In this document: positions 11,701 to 23,555 of the stretch, one piece after another
Position numbering within the stretch: position 1 is the first letter of the stretch
Layout: each line of letters begins with the position of its first letter
DNA from: Sorghum bicolor
Lineage: Eukaryota; Streptophyta; Magnoliopsida; Poales; Poaceae
Length of the DNA stretch: 64,000 bases
NCBI RefSeq assembly: GCF_000003195.3
Contig: NC_012879.2
Location: 22,788,844-22,852,843 of the forward strand
Direction: 5' to 3'
Position numbers and translations under genes: made by a program
The notes under the pieces: model-generated
Databases searched by the model: none
What the model was told of the DNA's origin: nothing
The model's input: only the letters and a program-made list of their open reading frames with translations

Positions 11701-11931
11701 CTGCTGGACTTGTCGTCGACAGTGATCGGCGACATCAATCTGTGCGGAACGGCCACTCCCCCAGACCAGCCGAGTTCAGATAGGTCGGCCAGAGAGTTGT
11801 CGGGCGCGTCCGTTGCGGGAGATGGGCGGTCGACGCCTGCGGTCTCGACCAGCCAGGCGCCGGTGGCCCCGATCCCTTCGTCCGGGCAGCAGGGCCAGGC
11901 GGGTGATCAGCCCGAGCAGCTAGGCCAATAG
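8770..11931 (+). CDS. Antisense PF04195-type protein of element T2, six exons, open throughout (932 aa)
   Basis: Exons are 8770-9657, 9731-10182, 10244-10802, 10874-11072, 11146-11271 and 11357-11931. All five introns (57-85 bp) are GT-AG, phases match at every junction, and the spliced frame is 933 codons including the TAG stop. The start MAKSDSKKRAEL follows a candidate TATA box. Residues about 50-250 form the conserved domain (PVHPFLQGLLLYYEIGICNL, then FIHLCEAYVGIEPHFDLFRY). Exons 2-3 are low complexity with a basic patch PKRRRF followed by an acidic run, a possible nuclear signal. Exons 4-5 are coiled coil. Exon 6 holds a helical C-terminal region (AQRAWDWLQQFVKDAGEFAG). The family occurs antisense in Tat elements and its function is unknown. 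The gene is convergent with pol. I infer a nuclear protein, possibly DNA-binding. Confidence 0.82.
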
Positions 11932-12208
11932 AGTAGTCTGTAGGAATAGACTAGTGTCTGCCCGTCAGGGTATTTATTGTAAACTTTGTACGTAAAGTTT
12001 GTAATAAAGTTTGCTTTTTGTCATGACTGTTGTTTTGAGCGCTGTAAGATTATCAGAGTGACGTGTCACCGTATTCGTCTTGGTAGTCGTTGAGAGCATC
12101 CATTGCAGAAGTTTTGCCGAGTGCTGTGTGCGACAAGGTATAGGCAAAAAATAGAGAATTTCATTATTAACAATTATAAGATACTTACAAAGGAAAGTTA
12201 TTAAAACT
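11932..12208. terminator. Convergent 3' region with polyadenylation signal of the T2 antisense gene
   Basis: AATAAA at 12003-12008 lies about 70 bp after the antisense gene's stop codon, a usual plant position. The pol stop codon on the opposite strand is at 12209, so the two transcripts converge and could overlap here. Nothing else is evident in this 277-bp stretch. Confidence 0.6.
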
Positions 12209-15200
12209 TTATGGATAGAAACGTCGCAGTTTGTCTATGTGCCAAGAGTTAGGCACTCGTGTTCCGTCTGGGTATGCCAATCTGTAGGACGTAGGTCGTG
12301 TGACCTCGGTCACCACGAAGGGTCCTTCCCAGGGAGTGGATAGCTTGTGCATTCCCTCCTGGCTTGTTTTCCATCGAAGTACCAGATCGCCGACCACGAA
12401 GCAACGGTCCTTGACGTTCCTGTTGTAGTATCGCCTGACTGCCGCGAGATATTTTGCTGTTCGGAGACAAGAATCTAAACGCTTTTCCTCCATGCAATTG
12501 ATTTCGAGTTCTCTGGCGTTGTCGGCGGTCGCCTGGTCGAAGTGTTCGATTCTAGGAGATCCGAAGTGTATGTCAGACGGCAGGACCGCCTCTGAACCGT
12601 ACACCATGAAGTAGGGAGACACCCCTGTGTTTCGACTGGTCTGAGTTCGGAGGCCCCAGACCACTGCCGGCAATTCATTCATCCATCGACCGGGTGCTCT
12701 GTCGTTTTCGGTGTACAACCTTTTCTTTAGGGCGTCAACGATCATTCCGTTAGCACGTTCAACTTGACCGTTGGCATGTGGATGTGCCACTGACACGTAT
12801 TTTATGACTATGCCTCTGTCATCGCAGAAGTCCCAAAAAGTGGTGCCAGTAAACTGAGTGCCCAGGTCGGTGATTATGCTGTTCGGGATGCCGAATCTGT
12901 GTATGATTTGATTGAGGAACTCCACAGCCTTCTCGGAGGTTGCCTTGACCAGAGGCATGTATTCAATCCACTTGGAGAACTTGTCGATTAACACGAAAAC
13001 AAACTTGAAATTGCCCGGGGCTGGTTTAAATGGCCCGATCATGTCAAGCCCCCAGCAAGCAAAGGGCCAAGACGACGGGATGGTTTGAATTTCGTGGGCA
13101 GGTACGTGGGTCCTCTTAGCGAAAAACTGACATCCTTCGCAATGTCGAACCAGTTTTTCTGCGTCGCCGACCGTGGTTGGCCAATAAAAACCTGCTCGGA
13201 AAGCCTTTCCGACCAGCGTTCTGGATGCGGCGTGATTGCCGCAGGATCCAGCATGTATGTCTTCTAAGAGCTTGATACCATCATCTTGGGGTATGCACTT
13301 GAGCAGTACTTCGGAGCTTGCGTTTTTCCGCATGAGTTTGCCGTCGACCAGGATGTAGTTCTTTGATCGTCGAATGAGGCGCTCGTTCTCTGTTTTGTCT
13401 TGAAGGCCTGTCCCGTCCGATATGTATTTGATGAACGGGGTACGCCAGTCACGCCCACCGGTTGTCGGAGTGGCATCGTCTATGAGCATTGCCTCGGTGG
13501 GTTGCCTGTCGACCAGGGAGGAGCCTACGCTCGGCTCGTGGATGTCCTGGACGAAAATACCCCGCGGGATCTGGGCCCGAGATGAGCCTAACTTCGACAA
13601 CGCATCTGCTGCTTGGTTCTTATCCCGGACCACGTGGATGTACTCTATGCCGTAGAAGTTGGTTTCCCATTTGCGAATTTCTTTGCAGTAGAGATCCATC
13701 TTCTCGTGGGTTGCGTCCCACTCCTTGTTGAGCTGGTTGATGACCAAAGCGGAGTCGCCATAAACATAGAGGTGCTTGACTCCCAGCTCAACGGCTAGTC
13801 TTATGCCATCCAAGCATGCTTCGTATTCGGCGACGTTGTTTGACGCCGGAAAAAGGATCCGAAGGACGTAGCGCAGTTTGTCCTTGTTGGGTGATACGAA
13901 CAGTATCCCAGCGCCGGCACCGTTGATGTTCAAGGACCCGTCAAAGAACATTGACCAGTGGTCTGAGACATCGGGAACGGAAGGCTCGTTGAGATCCGTC
14001 CATTCAGCACTGAAATCGACCAGGGCCTGAGACTTGACAGTGGTGCGACTCTGGAACTCCAGGGAAAATGGACATAATTCCATTGCCCATTTCACGATTC
14101 TGCCATTGGCGTCTTTATTGCGCAGGATGTCCCCGAGAGGGAAACTGGTTGTCACCAGGACTCGATGGTCGTCGAAGTAGTGCTTCAGCTTTCTTGACGT
14201 TATTGGAATGGCATATATGAGCTTCTGTATTTGTGGATACCTGGCCTTGGACTCGTTTAAGACTTCACTTATGAAGTAAACTGGTCTCTGGACCTTGTAG
14301 GCGTGACCTGGTTCACCTCGCTCGACCACTATTGCCGTGGAAACAACCCTGTCGGTTGCAGCAATGTAAAGGAGTAGGTCTTCATTGGGCTGAGGCGCTG
14401 TAAGGACAGGTGGTGAAGTGAGGAAGGTCTTAAGCTGGTTGAATGCGGTGTCGGCTTCTTCTGTCCAAGAAAATTTTTCCGACGCTTTTAATAGTTTGAA
14501 GAAAGGGAGGCCTTTTTCTCCTAGCCTTGAGATGAAACGACTGAGGGCGGCCATACATCCGGTTAGCTTTTGGATATCCTTTACGTTCTTCGGTGGTCGC
14601 ATGTCGAGTACCGCCTTTACTTTTGAAGGGTTTGGTCGTATGCCGTCGCGACTGACAACGTTGCCGAGCAGTAGACCGGAAGGAACGCCGAAAATGCATT
14701 TCTTGGGGTTGAGCTTCCACTTGTACCTATTGAGTGCCTTGAAAGTTCGGTCTAAGTTGTCGATTAGGGTGCTCGCGTCCCTTGTTTTTACGACCACGTC
14801 GTCCACATAGGCCTCGACGAGGTCATCACGAATCTCGTCGTGGAGGCATTGCTGGATGGCCCTTTGATAAGTGGCTCCGGCGTTTTTGAGTCCGAAAGAC
14901 ATGGTCGTGTAGCAGTATGCGCCGAAAGGTGTAATAAAAGATGTTTTGATCTGATCTTCTTCTTTTAGCGAAATCTGGTGATAACCAGAGTAGCAGTCTA
15001 GAAAGGAGAGGAGTTCGCATCCGGCCGTTGAGTCGACCACCTCGTCGATGCGAGGGAGACCAAAAGGATCTTTAGGACAGTGTTTATTGAAATCAGTGTA
15101 ATCAACGCACATTCTCCATTCATTATTCTTTTTGCGTACAAGAACCGGATTGGCGAGCCAATCGGGGTGATACACTTCTTTTATGAATCCGGCTGCTAGA

Positions 15201-15395
15201 AGCCGTGTGATTTCTGTCCTAATAGCCTCCTTTTTGTCACGAGCGAACCGTCGCAGCTTTTGCTTGATTGGTCTTGCGGTCTTCGAGACAATTTAAGGAG
15301 TGCTCGATCAGGTTTCGTGGGACGCTGGGCATGTCTGCGGGTTTCCATGCGAAAACGCTTACGTTGTCCCTTAGAAACCTGACGAGCGCGTCTTC
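12209..15395 (-). pseudogene. T2 pol: reverse transcriptase, RNase H, second RNase H and integrase, frameshifted near its start
   Basis: A 988-codon frame opens at 15175 and extends in the same frame up to about 15296. It covers reverse transcriptase (FGAYCYTTMSFGLKNAGATY; YVDDVVVK), the native RNase H region, a second RNase H (FFDGSLNINGAGAGILFVS; AEYEACLDGIRLA; YVYGDSALVINQLN) that marks the Tat lineage, and integrase with D (CWGLDMIGP), D (SIITDLGTQF) and E (NGQVERANG). An extra T near 15293-15296 (AATTGTC where AATGTC restores the frame) separates this from the upstream RT region (VFAWKPADMP). A TAG at 15396 divides it from protease. This copy would make no complete polyprotein. Confidence 0.85.
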
Positions 15396-16364
15396 CTATT
15401 TTGGATCCAGGTTGGCCCCGATGAGGGCCGTCTTCTCGGGGCTGCCGTCGACCAGTTGTACTTCTTTGTGCTCCTTGGATTTTGAGTTCTTTCTGGCTGT
15501 CTCCTGCTCAGGTAATCGGAGCTGTTCGGGAAGCAGCTGCGCGGCTTGAGTTGCTGATTCTGCCATGCGGATTGAGAGGTCGATTGCTTCGGTGATCTTG
15601 AAGCTCTCCTCTTCGCAGGTATACGCAGTGTAAACATTGCCTCTGACGGTTAGGACACCCTTCTCCGTAGGCATCTTAAGGACCAGGTATGAGTAGTGCG
15701 GGACTGCCATGAACTTTGTCAGCGATGGTCGGCCCAGTATAGCGTGATAGGTCCCGTCGAAATCGGCGACCACGAAGTTGATGAACTCCGTCCGGAAGTG
15801 GTCGGGTGTGCCGAATTGGACAGGCAATGTTATCTGTCCGAGAGGCACTGAACTTTGACCCGGCAAAACCCCCCAGAATTGGGCATCGTAAGGTTTTAGT
15901 TGTGAAGGAGATATCTTGAGGGCGGGCAGGCTGTTGCGAAAGAGGATGTCAATGGAGCTTCCCCCGTCCACGAGCACGCGCTCAAATCTGATGCTGTTGA
16001 TGCAAGGGTCCAGAATCAGGGGGAAACGACCCGGCTCTGGGATAGCGGCCCACTGGTCCTTCCTGCTGAACGAGATCTCCCTGTGGGACCACGGGAGGAA
16101 TTTTGGGTCTGCGATCAGCCCGTCCGTGCTGTCTATGTTGAGGCAGGCTCTCTTTAACAGCTTTCTTTCTCGCTTGGATTCAATGGAGACCTTGCCCCCG
16201 AAAATGGAGTGGACCATGTCGGTGGGGCTGACGTACTGGTGTGGGGGGTCCCTATCTTGGTCCTCGTCCTCATCTTCGTGGTCGTGCCCGTCTCGCTTGT
16301 TGTTTTTCTTGGCGGAGTCGTCTTGGGCGGCCCGCCTGTATAGATGCTTCTGAGGACGCGGCAC
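15396..16364 (-). pseudogene. T2 protease region
   Basis: This frame carries the retropepsin-like active site in the Tat form (VLVDGGSSIDILF) and, further on, HAILGRPSL, the second conserved protease block. Upstream is a very acidic, aspartate-rich stretch. It joins the gag frame by a 2-bp shift near 16340 (TCTATACAGG where TCTACAGG would stay in frame). It ends at a TAG at 15396-15398 that interrupts the expected continuation into reverse transcriptase. The protease itself looks complete, but it cannot be made as part of a normal gag-pol. Confidence 0.8.
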
Positions 16365-18539
16365 TCTTCCATGGTATGATTAGACTTTGGGTGCAGTTGG
16401 CATGGTCCCTTCAATGTTTTGTTGTAGTCTTCTTGGTAGTCCCATCGTCCGTTGGGACGCTTGACCGTGTTTACTTTGTGGTCGTAGTCGCGAGGGCGCT
16501 TTCCTCTGAAATCGTCGCGGTTGTCGCGCCGCCGATCCCAACCCTCTCGGTGATCGCGATTGTCGGAGCGGCGGTGGTTTCTACTGTCGTAGCGACCACG
16601 ACCGTCATCTCGCCGGGGAGGCTGGTCGGGACCTCTCGCATCGTCTCGGATTAGTTTTTCTGCGTCATCGGCATCGGCGTAATTTTTGTCCGTGGCGAGG
16701 AGCTCTGCTACCGTTGTTGGACGTTTACGCAACAGCTTGTTCCTCAGCGCTTCGTGGAAATGCAGGCCCTTGATGAAGGCTGAGATGGCCTCGTTGTGGG
16801 AAATCTTCGGGATTTTGAGGCGCATATCCGAGAATCGTCGGATGTAATCGCACAGAGGTTCGTTCTTCCTGTCCCTTATCCTTTCAAGGTCGTACTTGTT
16901 TCCAGGCTGCTCGCATGTGGCGATGAAGTTGTCGATGAAAGCCTGGCGTAGCTCTTCCCAAGAGTCGAAGAAGTCCTCGAGCAAGCCAAGAAGCCACTGA
17001 TGACCAGCCTGGTCGAGGACTACGGGGAAGTAGTTAGCCATGACGTGCTCATCCCTGCCGCTGATCGGACGGCGATTTCATAGAGGGTGATCCAGTTCTC
17101 TGGATTTTCCTTGCCGTCGTATTTTTTAAGTTTTTCGAGCTTGAAATTGCGGGGCCACACGACCTGGCGGAGGTGTGAGGAGAACTGTCTTAGGCCCGGA
17201 GGACCGTGCGTTGCATCGTACTCGATGCGGCGCAGGTTTTCGTGGACTGCTCTCTCTGTGGCGCGCCTGTTGATGCGGTCCCGGGCATCTTTGGGAGGGA
17301 TGTTGTGGCGGAGATCCCTGTGCTGGTTTACTTCTTGGCCGCGTACGCGGTTCTGCTTGCGGCGACCGTCGGCGTCCCGACCACCATCTTCGCGCCGTGA
17401 GTCCTTTCGACGGTTGTCGGGAGAGCGGCTACGGTGACGCCTGCTGGGAGACGGTGAGGCCTGGCTACGATTAGTCTGGTCGGAGGCGGCTTCCATATAA
17501 GAGACGTCCTGGACTATTTTGAGCAGAGTGGCTGTCTGTCCCATTGCAGCGATCAGGTGTGCTCGGATGCTGGTCCGGACTCCCTGGCACTCGGGGGTAT
17601 CAGGAAGCCGATCTAGGTTAGCCATGGCGACAGCCACGTTGGCGCTTGGCGTTTTGTAGACTGGCTTGTCCCCGACCATGTCAAAGGCATCGTTGAGATT
17701 ATTTGGTGGCATTTGTTGTTGCTCGTCTGCGCGTCGTCGGGCGCGATCGGCGTTGCGCTGTTCGTGGAGTTGCCTCTGGTCATCTGTTTCTCCATCGACG
17801 ACCGGTTCGTCGGCGCTGACATTGAACACAATATCTCCTCGCCGGGGGGGAAATATCAGGAATCGGTTGAAACCCGGAGGGTGTGAAGGAGAATCCAGGT
17901 CGTAGTCCTCGTCTTCGGTGTTTATAACCTCGGTGGGGACGGAACCGGTGCTTGAGTTGGTGCTGGAAACCTGGCCGTCCCGTAGTTCTCGGATTGTCAC
18001 CATGTTGACGTAGTGACGATCGTTCCTTGTCGGCGACCAACCCGCCTTGCTGAAAACGGATTGGGTGTGCTGTGAGTAAACAGAGGCCGAGTTGTTCAGG
18101 CCGCAAGGATAATCTTCCTTCTTGAGCTCGACGGATCGTCCTGAGGGTGTTGAGGTTATCGTCAGAGACGTTCCCAGCCGTTCGTGTGTGGCGACACGAG
18201 TTGGCCGGCGGGATTTGAAAAATCCGCTGGAGCAGCTTGGTCGGGCCAACGCAGAACTCCGTCTACTAGTTGGGAAACTTCGAGTAGCTTGGAGTCAGCG
18301 CGATCAAGCGCTTGGAGAAGGTCCGAGCTGTCGATCTTCTTTCCCTTGTAGAGCGGGAACGGTGGTCGGGCGCTCGGTGCCGCCACGTGTGTGGTCGGAG
18401 ACGGCGTGATCTCAGATTGGATCTGGGTCTCTTTCGAAACCGTGGTCGTGAGGCCGCCGCTGCACGTCGTCCATGTGATCTGGCCAACGGTGAACGTGAG
18501 GCCTTCAGGCACGGTCGTGGAAGCTGGCATCGTGACCAT
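16330..18539 (-). pseudogene. T2 gag, split into three frames
   Basis: The likely start is at 18539 (MVTMPASTTVPEGLTFTVGQ), about 30 bp inside the primer-binding site. The first frame is lost near 18180 and the text continues in another frame (HERLGTSLTITSTPSG and on). A 1-bp deletion near 17045 then moves the conserved capsid block (MANYFPVVLDQAGHQWLLGL, then AFIDNFIATCEQPG) to a third frame. The middle is rich in R, D and S. A nucleic-acid-binding tail rich in RD and RR (RGRYDSRNHRRSDNRDHR) precedes the motif PCQLHPKSNHTMEEC, a zinc-finger-like C/H cluster. Three indels in 2.2 kb mean the gag is not functional, unless they are sequencing errors. Confidence 0.8.
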
Positions 18540-18568
18540 CTTGTTCGCCGGAAAAGTTGCACGCACAC

Positions 18569-18586
18569 CCCCTACCTGGCGCGCCA
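18569..18586 (-). other. Primer-binding site of element T2
   Basis: On the minus strand it reads TGGCGCGCCAGGTAGGGG, 1 nt from the 5' LTR. It differs by one base from the site of element A (29092-29109). I do not assign the tRNA with confidence. Confidence 0.8.
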
Positions 18587-18587
18587 C

Positions 18588-19047
18588 TGTCGACGAAAGC
18601 TGGTCGGCAGTCTACCTTGGGGTATACCCACGGTAGTAGTTTATCGGTAGACGGTGCGCAAACTATGAACTCGATGGTGACGCAAGACACGGACAAGCTT
18701 TTTATCCAGGTTCGGCCGCCGAGTTGGCGTAATACCTACGTCCTGCGTCTGGTTGTATTGATTTGTGTTGAGAGAATCGTATGTCCTAGGGGGGTCCCTT
18801 GCCTCTCCTTATATAGTCTGAAGGGCAGGGTTACAGATCTGGAAACTAATCCTAGTCGGTTACAATTGCCATGGATAATTCGATATCAATTCCTATTCTA
18901 ACCGACTAGAATCCTGCTTGATCTCCACATCTTGTTTCCTTGCGCGAAACTCCAGGTTGTCGGATCAAGCCTTGAACTCGTCTCGTAATGGGCCAAGCCT
19001 CCTGGCCGAAGTCTAGCCATAAGGGTATAGGGGTCTATCCCCCCACA
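18588..19047 (-). repeat. 5' LTR of element T2
   Basis: It matches the left LTR at all but about six positions. A TATA box lies at 18807-18815 on the minus strand. It directly adjoins CCCAC (19048-19052), the right target duplication. Confidence 0.96.
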
Positions 19048-19202
19048 CCCACCATCTCTCTGGCCCCTCTGTGGGCCCACTTCTCCGAGCGCGTTTCTAG
19101 ATGCGAAATTATTTAGAAAAATATATATATGCCCCAAAACCATCAGACCAAAAGTGTCGGGCTCTAATTCTCCATGGGAAGGTAAAAATGGACTACGTCT
19201 AT
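19048..19202 (-). other. Element B sequence between T2 and the gag-pol stop codon
   Basis: This includes the right target duplication CCCAC (19048-19052) and about 150 bp of Athila sequence after the gag-pol stop. It is the upstream flank of the internal promoter at 6805-6987 before T2 split it. No gene is seen. Confidence 0.7.
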
Positions 19203-22200
19203 TTATTCAAATTCCTCATTGGGCTCTAAAAATAATTTAAGACGTTGACCATTTACCTTGAATAACGTACCTTCGTTGTTTTGAAGTGTGATAGCTCCGT
19301 GGGATGATGAATTGATTACCTTGAATGGTCCTTCCCATTTGCTCCGGAGTTTTCCATGCCCAAAAAGCTTCACCCTAGAATTAAAAAGTAATACCTTATC
19401 TCCGGGTGTGAACTCCTTCTTCTTGATTCTCTTGTCATACCACCTCTTGACTCTTTCTTTGTAGATCTTTGAATTGTGATATGCCTTCTCTCGCCATTCT
19501 TCCAATTCTGATAATTGCATTCTTCTATAATCTCCAGCAACATCTAGGTCCATATTCCATCTCTTTATGGCCCAGTGTGCTTTGAATTCTAGTTCAACAG
19601 GTAGATGGCAAGTCTTCCCGTACACCAGTTGGTATGGAGACATTCCAATTGGGGTCTTGTATGATGTCCGGTATGCCCAGAGTGCATCGGGTAACTTGTC
19701 TTTCCACGCCGTTCCCATTTCATTTACTGTCTTCTGAAGAATATTCTTGATTTGTTTGTTGGAAGTCTCAGCTTGGCCACTTGTCTGAGGATGATAAGGA
19801 GTAGCGACGTTGTGACGGATTCCATGTCTTGATAGATATTGCTTGAAGCGTTTGTCGATGAAGTGTGCTCCTCCATCACTTATCACTACTCTGGGGACTC
19901 CAAATCTTGGAAATATAATTTCTTCAAACATCCTCTTTGAACTGACGTTGTCGGCATGCTTGCAAGGTAATGCTTCTACCCACTTGGAGACATAGTCAAC
20001 CGCCACCAAAATGTACTCACACTTCTTTGATGGAGGAAATGGACCCATATAGTCTATTCCCCAGACATCAAAGAGCTCAATCTGAAGGTTGTTGGTGAGT
20101 GGCATTGCATCCCTTGTATTTATGTTTCCGTGCCTTTGACATGGCCCACATCTTCTGATATATTGCTTCGTGTCTTCATACATTGTAGGCCAGTAGAATC
20201 CACACTGCCAGATCTTTGAATGTGTACGGAATGCTCCATAGTGACCTCCATATGGTGATGAATGACATCTGTCGATGATCTTCCATCCTTCCTCAGTGGT
20301 CACACATCTCCTGAGTAAGCCGTCAGAGCATACTCGGAAGAGATATGGCTCATCCCATATATGTGAACGACTTTCTTGAATAAGCTTCTTCTTGTTTGCT
20401 CCTGGTGGTACATACCCTGAAACCATAAAATTAACAATATCTGCATACCAGGGGTCAGACCTGTTAATCCCGTAGAGCATGTCGTCCCGGAGTGAATCAT
20501 TGATTGGGGTTTCTTGTGGACTCTTAAAATACATTCTAGACAGGTGATCAGCAACAGAATTTTCTACTCCCTTTTTATCTTTTATTTCTAAGTCAAATTC
20601 TTGGAGTAATAAAATCCATCTAATCAGGCGAGGTTTAGCATCTTTTTTAGTGAGCAAATATTTTAGTGCAGCATGATCAGTGTACACAATTATTTTAGCT
20701 CCAACTAAATAAGATCTAAATTTATCTATGGCAAAGACAACAGCCAGAAGCTCTTTTTCAGTGGTTGCATAGTTAAATTGAGCTCCTGTCAAAGTTTTAC
20801 TGGCATAAGCAATTGCATGATGCTTCTTATCTTTAGTTTGCCCCAATACTGCCCCCACAGCATAATCACTAGCATCACACATAATTTCAAAAGGCAACGA
20901 CCAATCAGGGGGTTGAATGATTGGTGTAGAGATGAGTGCTTTCTTTAATAAATTGAAAGATGTTAGACATGCATCATCAAATTCGAAAGGAGCATCCTTG
21001 GCTAGCAAAAGAGTAAGTGGTCTAGCAATAAATGAAAAATCTTTTATGAATCTACGATAAAAACCAGCATGGCCAAGAAAGCTTCGAATTCCTTTTATGT
21101 TCACAGGTGGAGGTAGTTGTTCAATTACTTCAATTTTAGCTTTGTCTACCTCAATACCTCTTTCAGACACTAAGTGTCCTAGCACTATTTCTTCCCTAAC
21201 CATAAAATGACATTTTTCCCAATTAAGGATTAAGTGCTTTTCTTCACATCTTTGCAAAACCTTGTCTAAGTTTTCAAGACAACTATCAAAAGTTTTTCCA
21301 TAAACAGAGAAATCATCCATGAAAACTTCCATAATCTCTTCAATCATATCAGAAAATATAGACAACATGCATCTTTGAAAAGAAGCTGGTGCATTACATA
21401 ACCCGAAAGACATTCTACGGTAAGCATAAGTTCCATAAGGGCATGTAAAAGTGGTTTTGCTTTGATCATCAGGATGGATCAGGATTTGATGATACCGTGA
21501 ATATCCATCTAAGAAACAGAAGAATGAATGGTTTGCTAACCGCTCTAGCATCTCATCTATAAAAGGTAAAGGAAAGTGATCTTTTCTTGTGGCTTTGTTT
21601 AGTTTTCTATAGTCTATGCACATCCGCCATCCTGTGACGGTGCGTTGCGGAATTAGCTCGTTCTTTTCATTCATAATAACTGTCATGCCTCCCTTTTTGG
21701 GCACAACTTGGACTGGGCTCACCCACTCACTGTGCGGCACAGGATATATAATCCCTGCATGCAGCAACTTTATAACTTCCTTTTTAACTACCTCTCTCAT
21801 AGTGTTGTTAAGTCTACGTTGGGGTTCTCGAGAGGGTGTAACAGAAGGATCTGTTGGAATACGATGGGTACAAATCATAGGACTGATTCCTGTAAGATCT
21901 TGAAGTGAGTAGCCGAATACTGAGTGATGTTTCTCAAGAATGGTCATTAATCGCAGAGTTTGATCCTGAGTGAGTTTATCGCTAATGATCACAGGGAACT
22001 CTGGATTATTGTTTAGGAAAGCATAGGTAAGACCGGGTGGTAAAGTTTTAAGTTCTATGGGTCTAGGTGTTTCTGCAAACTCGTCTAAGGGTTCAGGCTC
22101 AGAAGGTTCGTCTTCTTCTTCTGTGAAGAAAGGAGTTTCGTCTTCTAAGTCTGATTCATCTAAAAGCTCTAGAGATGCAGCCTTTACTTCCTCCATAGGA

Positions 22201-23555
22201 TCAGGCAAAAGATATGACTCGGCCTTATTATTTAAGGAGTGTGAAATTATCATTGGGAATTGAAAAGTTTTTCCAAAAGAAATGTGTAGCTTTCCAGTAT
22301 GACCTTCATAAAGGAGTCTTCTAAAAGGTTGTCCTATTAGCAGGTCGAAGTCCCATGTATCAAAGATACAGAAGTTCAAATGAACCATGGAGCCTTCTAC
22401 CGTAAGAGGTAGGACATTAATAATTCCAAGACTGGGGATTAATCGTCCCGAAGATTCCTTTATGATCTTTGTTGTGGGGGTTAAGACAAGATTTTTAAAT
22501 AGTTTAAGTGCAAAAGATTCAGACATGATGTTGATCCCCACAACAGGATTATAAAGAGCATTAAATCGATCAGAATTATAAGCACAACGTATAGTTATAG
22601 AGGGTGTGTCCAAACGGATCACATCAGAGGAAAGCTCTGATTCCTCCAACCATTCGCTACTCATTACTGAGATAAGCTCTCTCAATTGATATTCACTTGG
22701 TAAATAAATGCTAAACTTGCCGTTTTGGGGTTTGTCAATAGAATGGTAGTTTGAAATATTTCCAAAATCGGCAAAAAGATCGGATTCTATATCCAGCATG
22801 AAGTCCGGTAGTGGAATTTCTTCCTCTTGTGGCTCAAAACTTGGGATAGCTAAAGTAGATGAAGAATTTGGCAGAGTGTCTACTTCGGCTTCGTAGGTTT
22901 CATCATGAAGGGTATTATCCATCTCAGCTTCTAGGATTCTATCTAGGATCACTCTAGCTTCATCAGCAGGGATGCGAAAGAAAGAACCTCTAGACATTGT
23001 GTGTAGCATTTGTTTGTGATTTTTATGAAGACCTCGAAAATAGTGAAATAAAAGAACAGGGTCTTCAAGATTAAGGTTTGGACCAGATTCTAAAAGATCA
23101 GAAAAACGTTTCCAGGATTTTCCCAAAGTTTCATTATCTTTTTGTTTAAAAGATAGGACTTCGAGTCTAAGGTCGGCTATATGGTCAAGGGAATAGAAAT
23201 CTAGACAAAAGTTGGCTCGTAAAACTCCCCATTCACCTTGTTGTTGACTTACCTTCTGACTGTACCATTGTCTAGCTTCTTCCCTTAAGGAAAAAGGAAA
23301 AAGCTTCCAACGTAAAGTCTTATCAGAAATGCCTTCAATGCGAAGACAATCACATGTTTGCTCAAAATCTCTAATATGAAGGTAAGGGTTTTCGTCTTCC
23401 TTTCCCGAAAAAGATAGGTTTTGAATCATGGCAATCAACCTAGAACTTAACTTATACTGGGATGTTTGGATAGGTTGTGATGATTCCCATGGTAAAAGGT
23501 CAGTTGCTAAAGGGATTGCAGACTCATGGATCGATTTAGAGTTTTGGTTTTCCAT
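19203..23555 (-). CDS. Athila gag-pol polyprotein of element B, intact 1450-aa frame
   Basis: One frame runs from [13 protein letters not shown] (ATG at 23553-23555) to the stop at 19203. The open frame extends 22 codons further upstream ([10 protein letters not shown]...), but the internal ATG is the likelier start because it begins the conserved gag. In order: gag capsid (about residues 40-240); protease region near 337, where a canonical D-S/T-G is not visible and the site reads NPVVGINIM; reverse transcriptase with FMDDFSVYG near 745; RNase H ([25 protein letters not shown] near 958; VADHLSRM); integrase H-H-C-C finger (about 1095-1140); D (GIDYMGPF, 1167), D (VISDGGAHF) and E (GQAETSN, 1262); and the Athila C-terminal motif [15 protein letters not shown]. 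It encodes the proteins for reverse transcription and integration. The intact frame suggests recent activity. Confidence 0.93.
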   Translation of the reverse strand: MENQNSKSIHESAIPLATDLLPWESSQPIQTSQYKLSSRLIAMIQNLSFSGKEDENPYLHIRDFEQTCDCLRIEGISDKTLRWKLFPFSLREEARQWYSQKVSQQQGEWGVLRANFCLDFYSLDHIADLRLEVLSFKQKDNETLGKSWKRFSDLLESGPNLNLEDPVLLFHYFRGLHKNHKQMLHTMSRGSFFRIPADEARVILDRILEAEMDNTLHDETYEAEVDTLPNSSSTLAIPSFEPQEEEIPLPDFMLDIESDLFADFGNISNYHSIDKPQNGKFSIYLPSEYQLRELISVMSSEWLEESELSSDVIRLDTPSITIRCAYNSDRFNALYNPVVGINIMSESFALKLFKNLVLTPTTKIIKESSGRLIPSLGIINVLPLTVEGSMVHLNFCIFDTWDFDLLIGQPFRRLLYEGHTGKLHISFGKTFQFPMIISHSLNNKAESYLLPDPMEEVKAASLELLDESDLEDETPFFTEEEDEPSEPEPLDEFAETPRPIELKTLPPGLTYAFLNNNPEFPVIISDKLTQDQTLRLMTILEKHHSVFGYSLQDLTGISPMICTHRIPTDPSVTPSREPQRRLNNTMREVVKKEVIKLLHAGIIYPVPHSEWVSPVQVVPKKGGMTVIMNEKNELIPQRTVTGWRMCIDYRKLNKATRKDHFPLPFIDEMLERLANHSFFCFLDGYSRYHQILIHPDDQSKTTFTCPYGTYAYRRMSFGLCNAPASFQRCMLSIFSDMIEEIMEVFMDDFSVYGKTFDSCLENLDKVLQRCEEKHLILNWEKCHFMVREEIVLGHLVSERGIEVDKAKIEVIEQLPPPVNIKGIRSFLGHAGFYRRFIKDFSFIARPLTLLLAKDAPFEFDDACLTSFNLLKKALISTPIIQPPDWSLPFEIMCDASDYAVGAVLGQTKDKKHHAIAYASKTLTGAQFNYATTEKELLAVVFAIDKFRSYLVGAKIIVYTDHAALKYLLTKKDAKPRLIRWILLLQEFDLEIKDKKGVENSVADHLSRMYFKSPQETPINDSLRDDMLYGINRSDPWYADIVNFMVSGYVPPGANKKKLIQESRSHIWDEPYLFRVCSDGLLRRCVTTEEGWKIIDRCHSSPYGGHYGAFRTHSKIWQCGFYWPTMYEDTKQYIRRCGPCQRHGNINTRDAMPLTNNLQIELFDVWGIDYMGPFPPSKKCEYILVAVDYVSKWVEALPCKHADNVSSKRMFEEIIFPRFGVPRVVISDGGAHFIDKRFKQYLSRHGIRHNVATPYHPQTSGQAETSNKQIKNILQKTVNEMGTAWKDKLPDALWAYRTSYKTPIGMSPYQLVYGKTCHLPVELEFKAHWAIKRWNMDLDVAGDYRRMQLSELEEWREKAYHNSKIYKERVKRWYDKRIKKKEFTPGDKVLLFNSRVKLFGHGKLRSKWEGPFKVINSSSHGAITLQNNEGTLFKVNGQRLKLFLEPNEEFE

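Larger units (their letters stand above)
6988..19047 (-). mobile_element. Element T2: Tat-lineage Ty3/gypsy retrotransposon nested in element B
   Basis: It is 12.06 kb with LTRs of 459 and 460 bp that differ at about six positions. On the minus strand lie primer-binding site, gag, protease, reverse transcriptase, two RNase H domains and integrase. On the plus strand lies a spliced antisense gene. The dual RNase H and antisense PF04195-type gene place it in the Tat lineage. gag-pol has several frameshifts and one stop, so this copy cannot encode its own polymerase. The antisense gene is open throughout. Confidence 0.95.
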
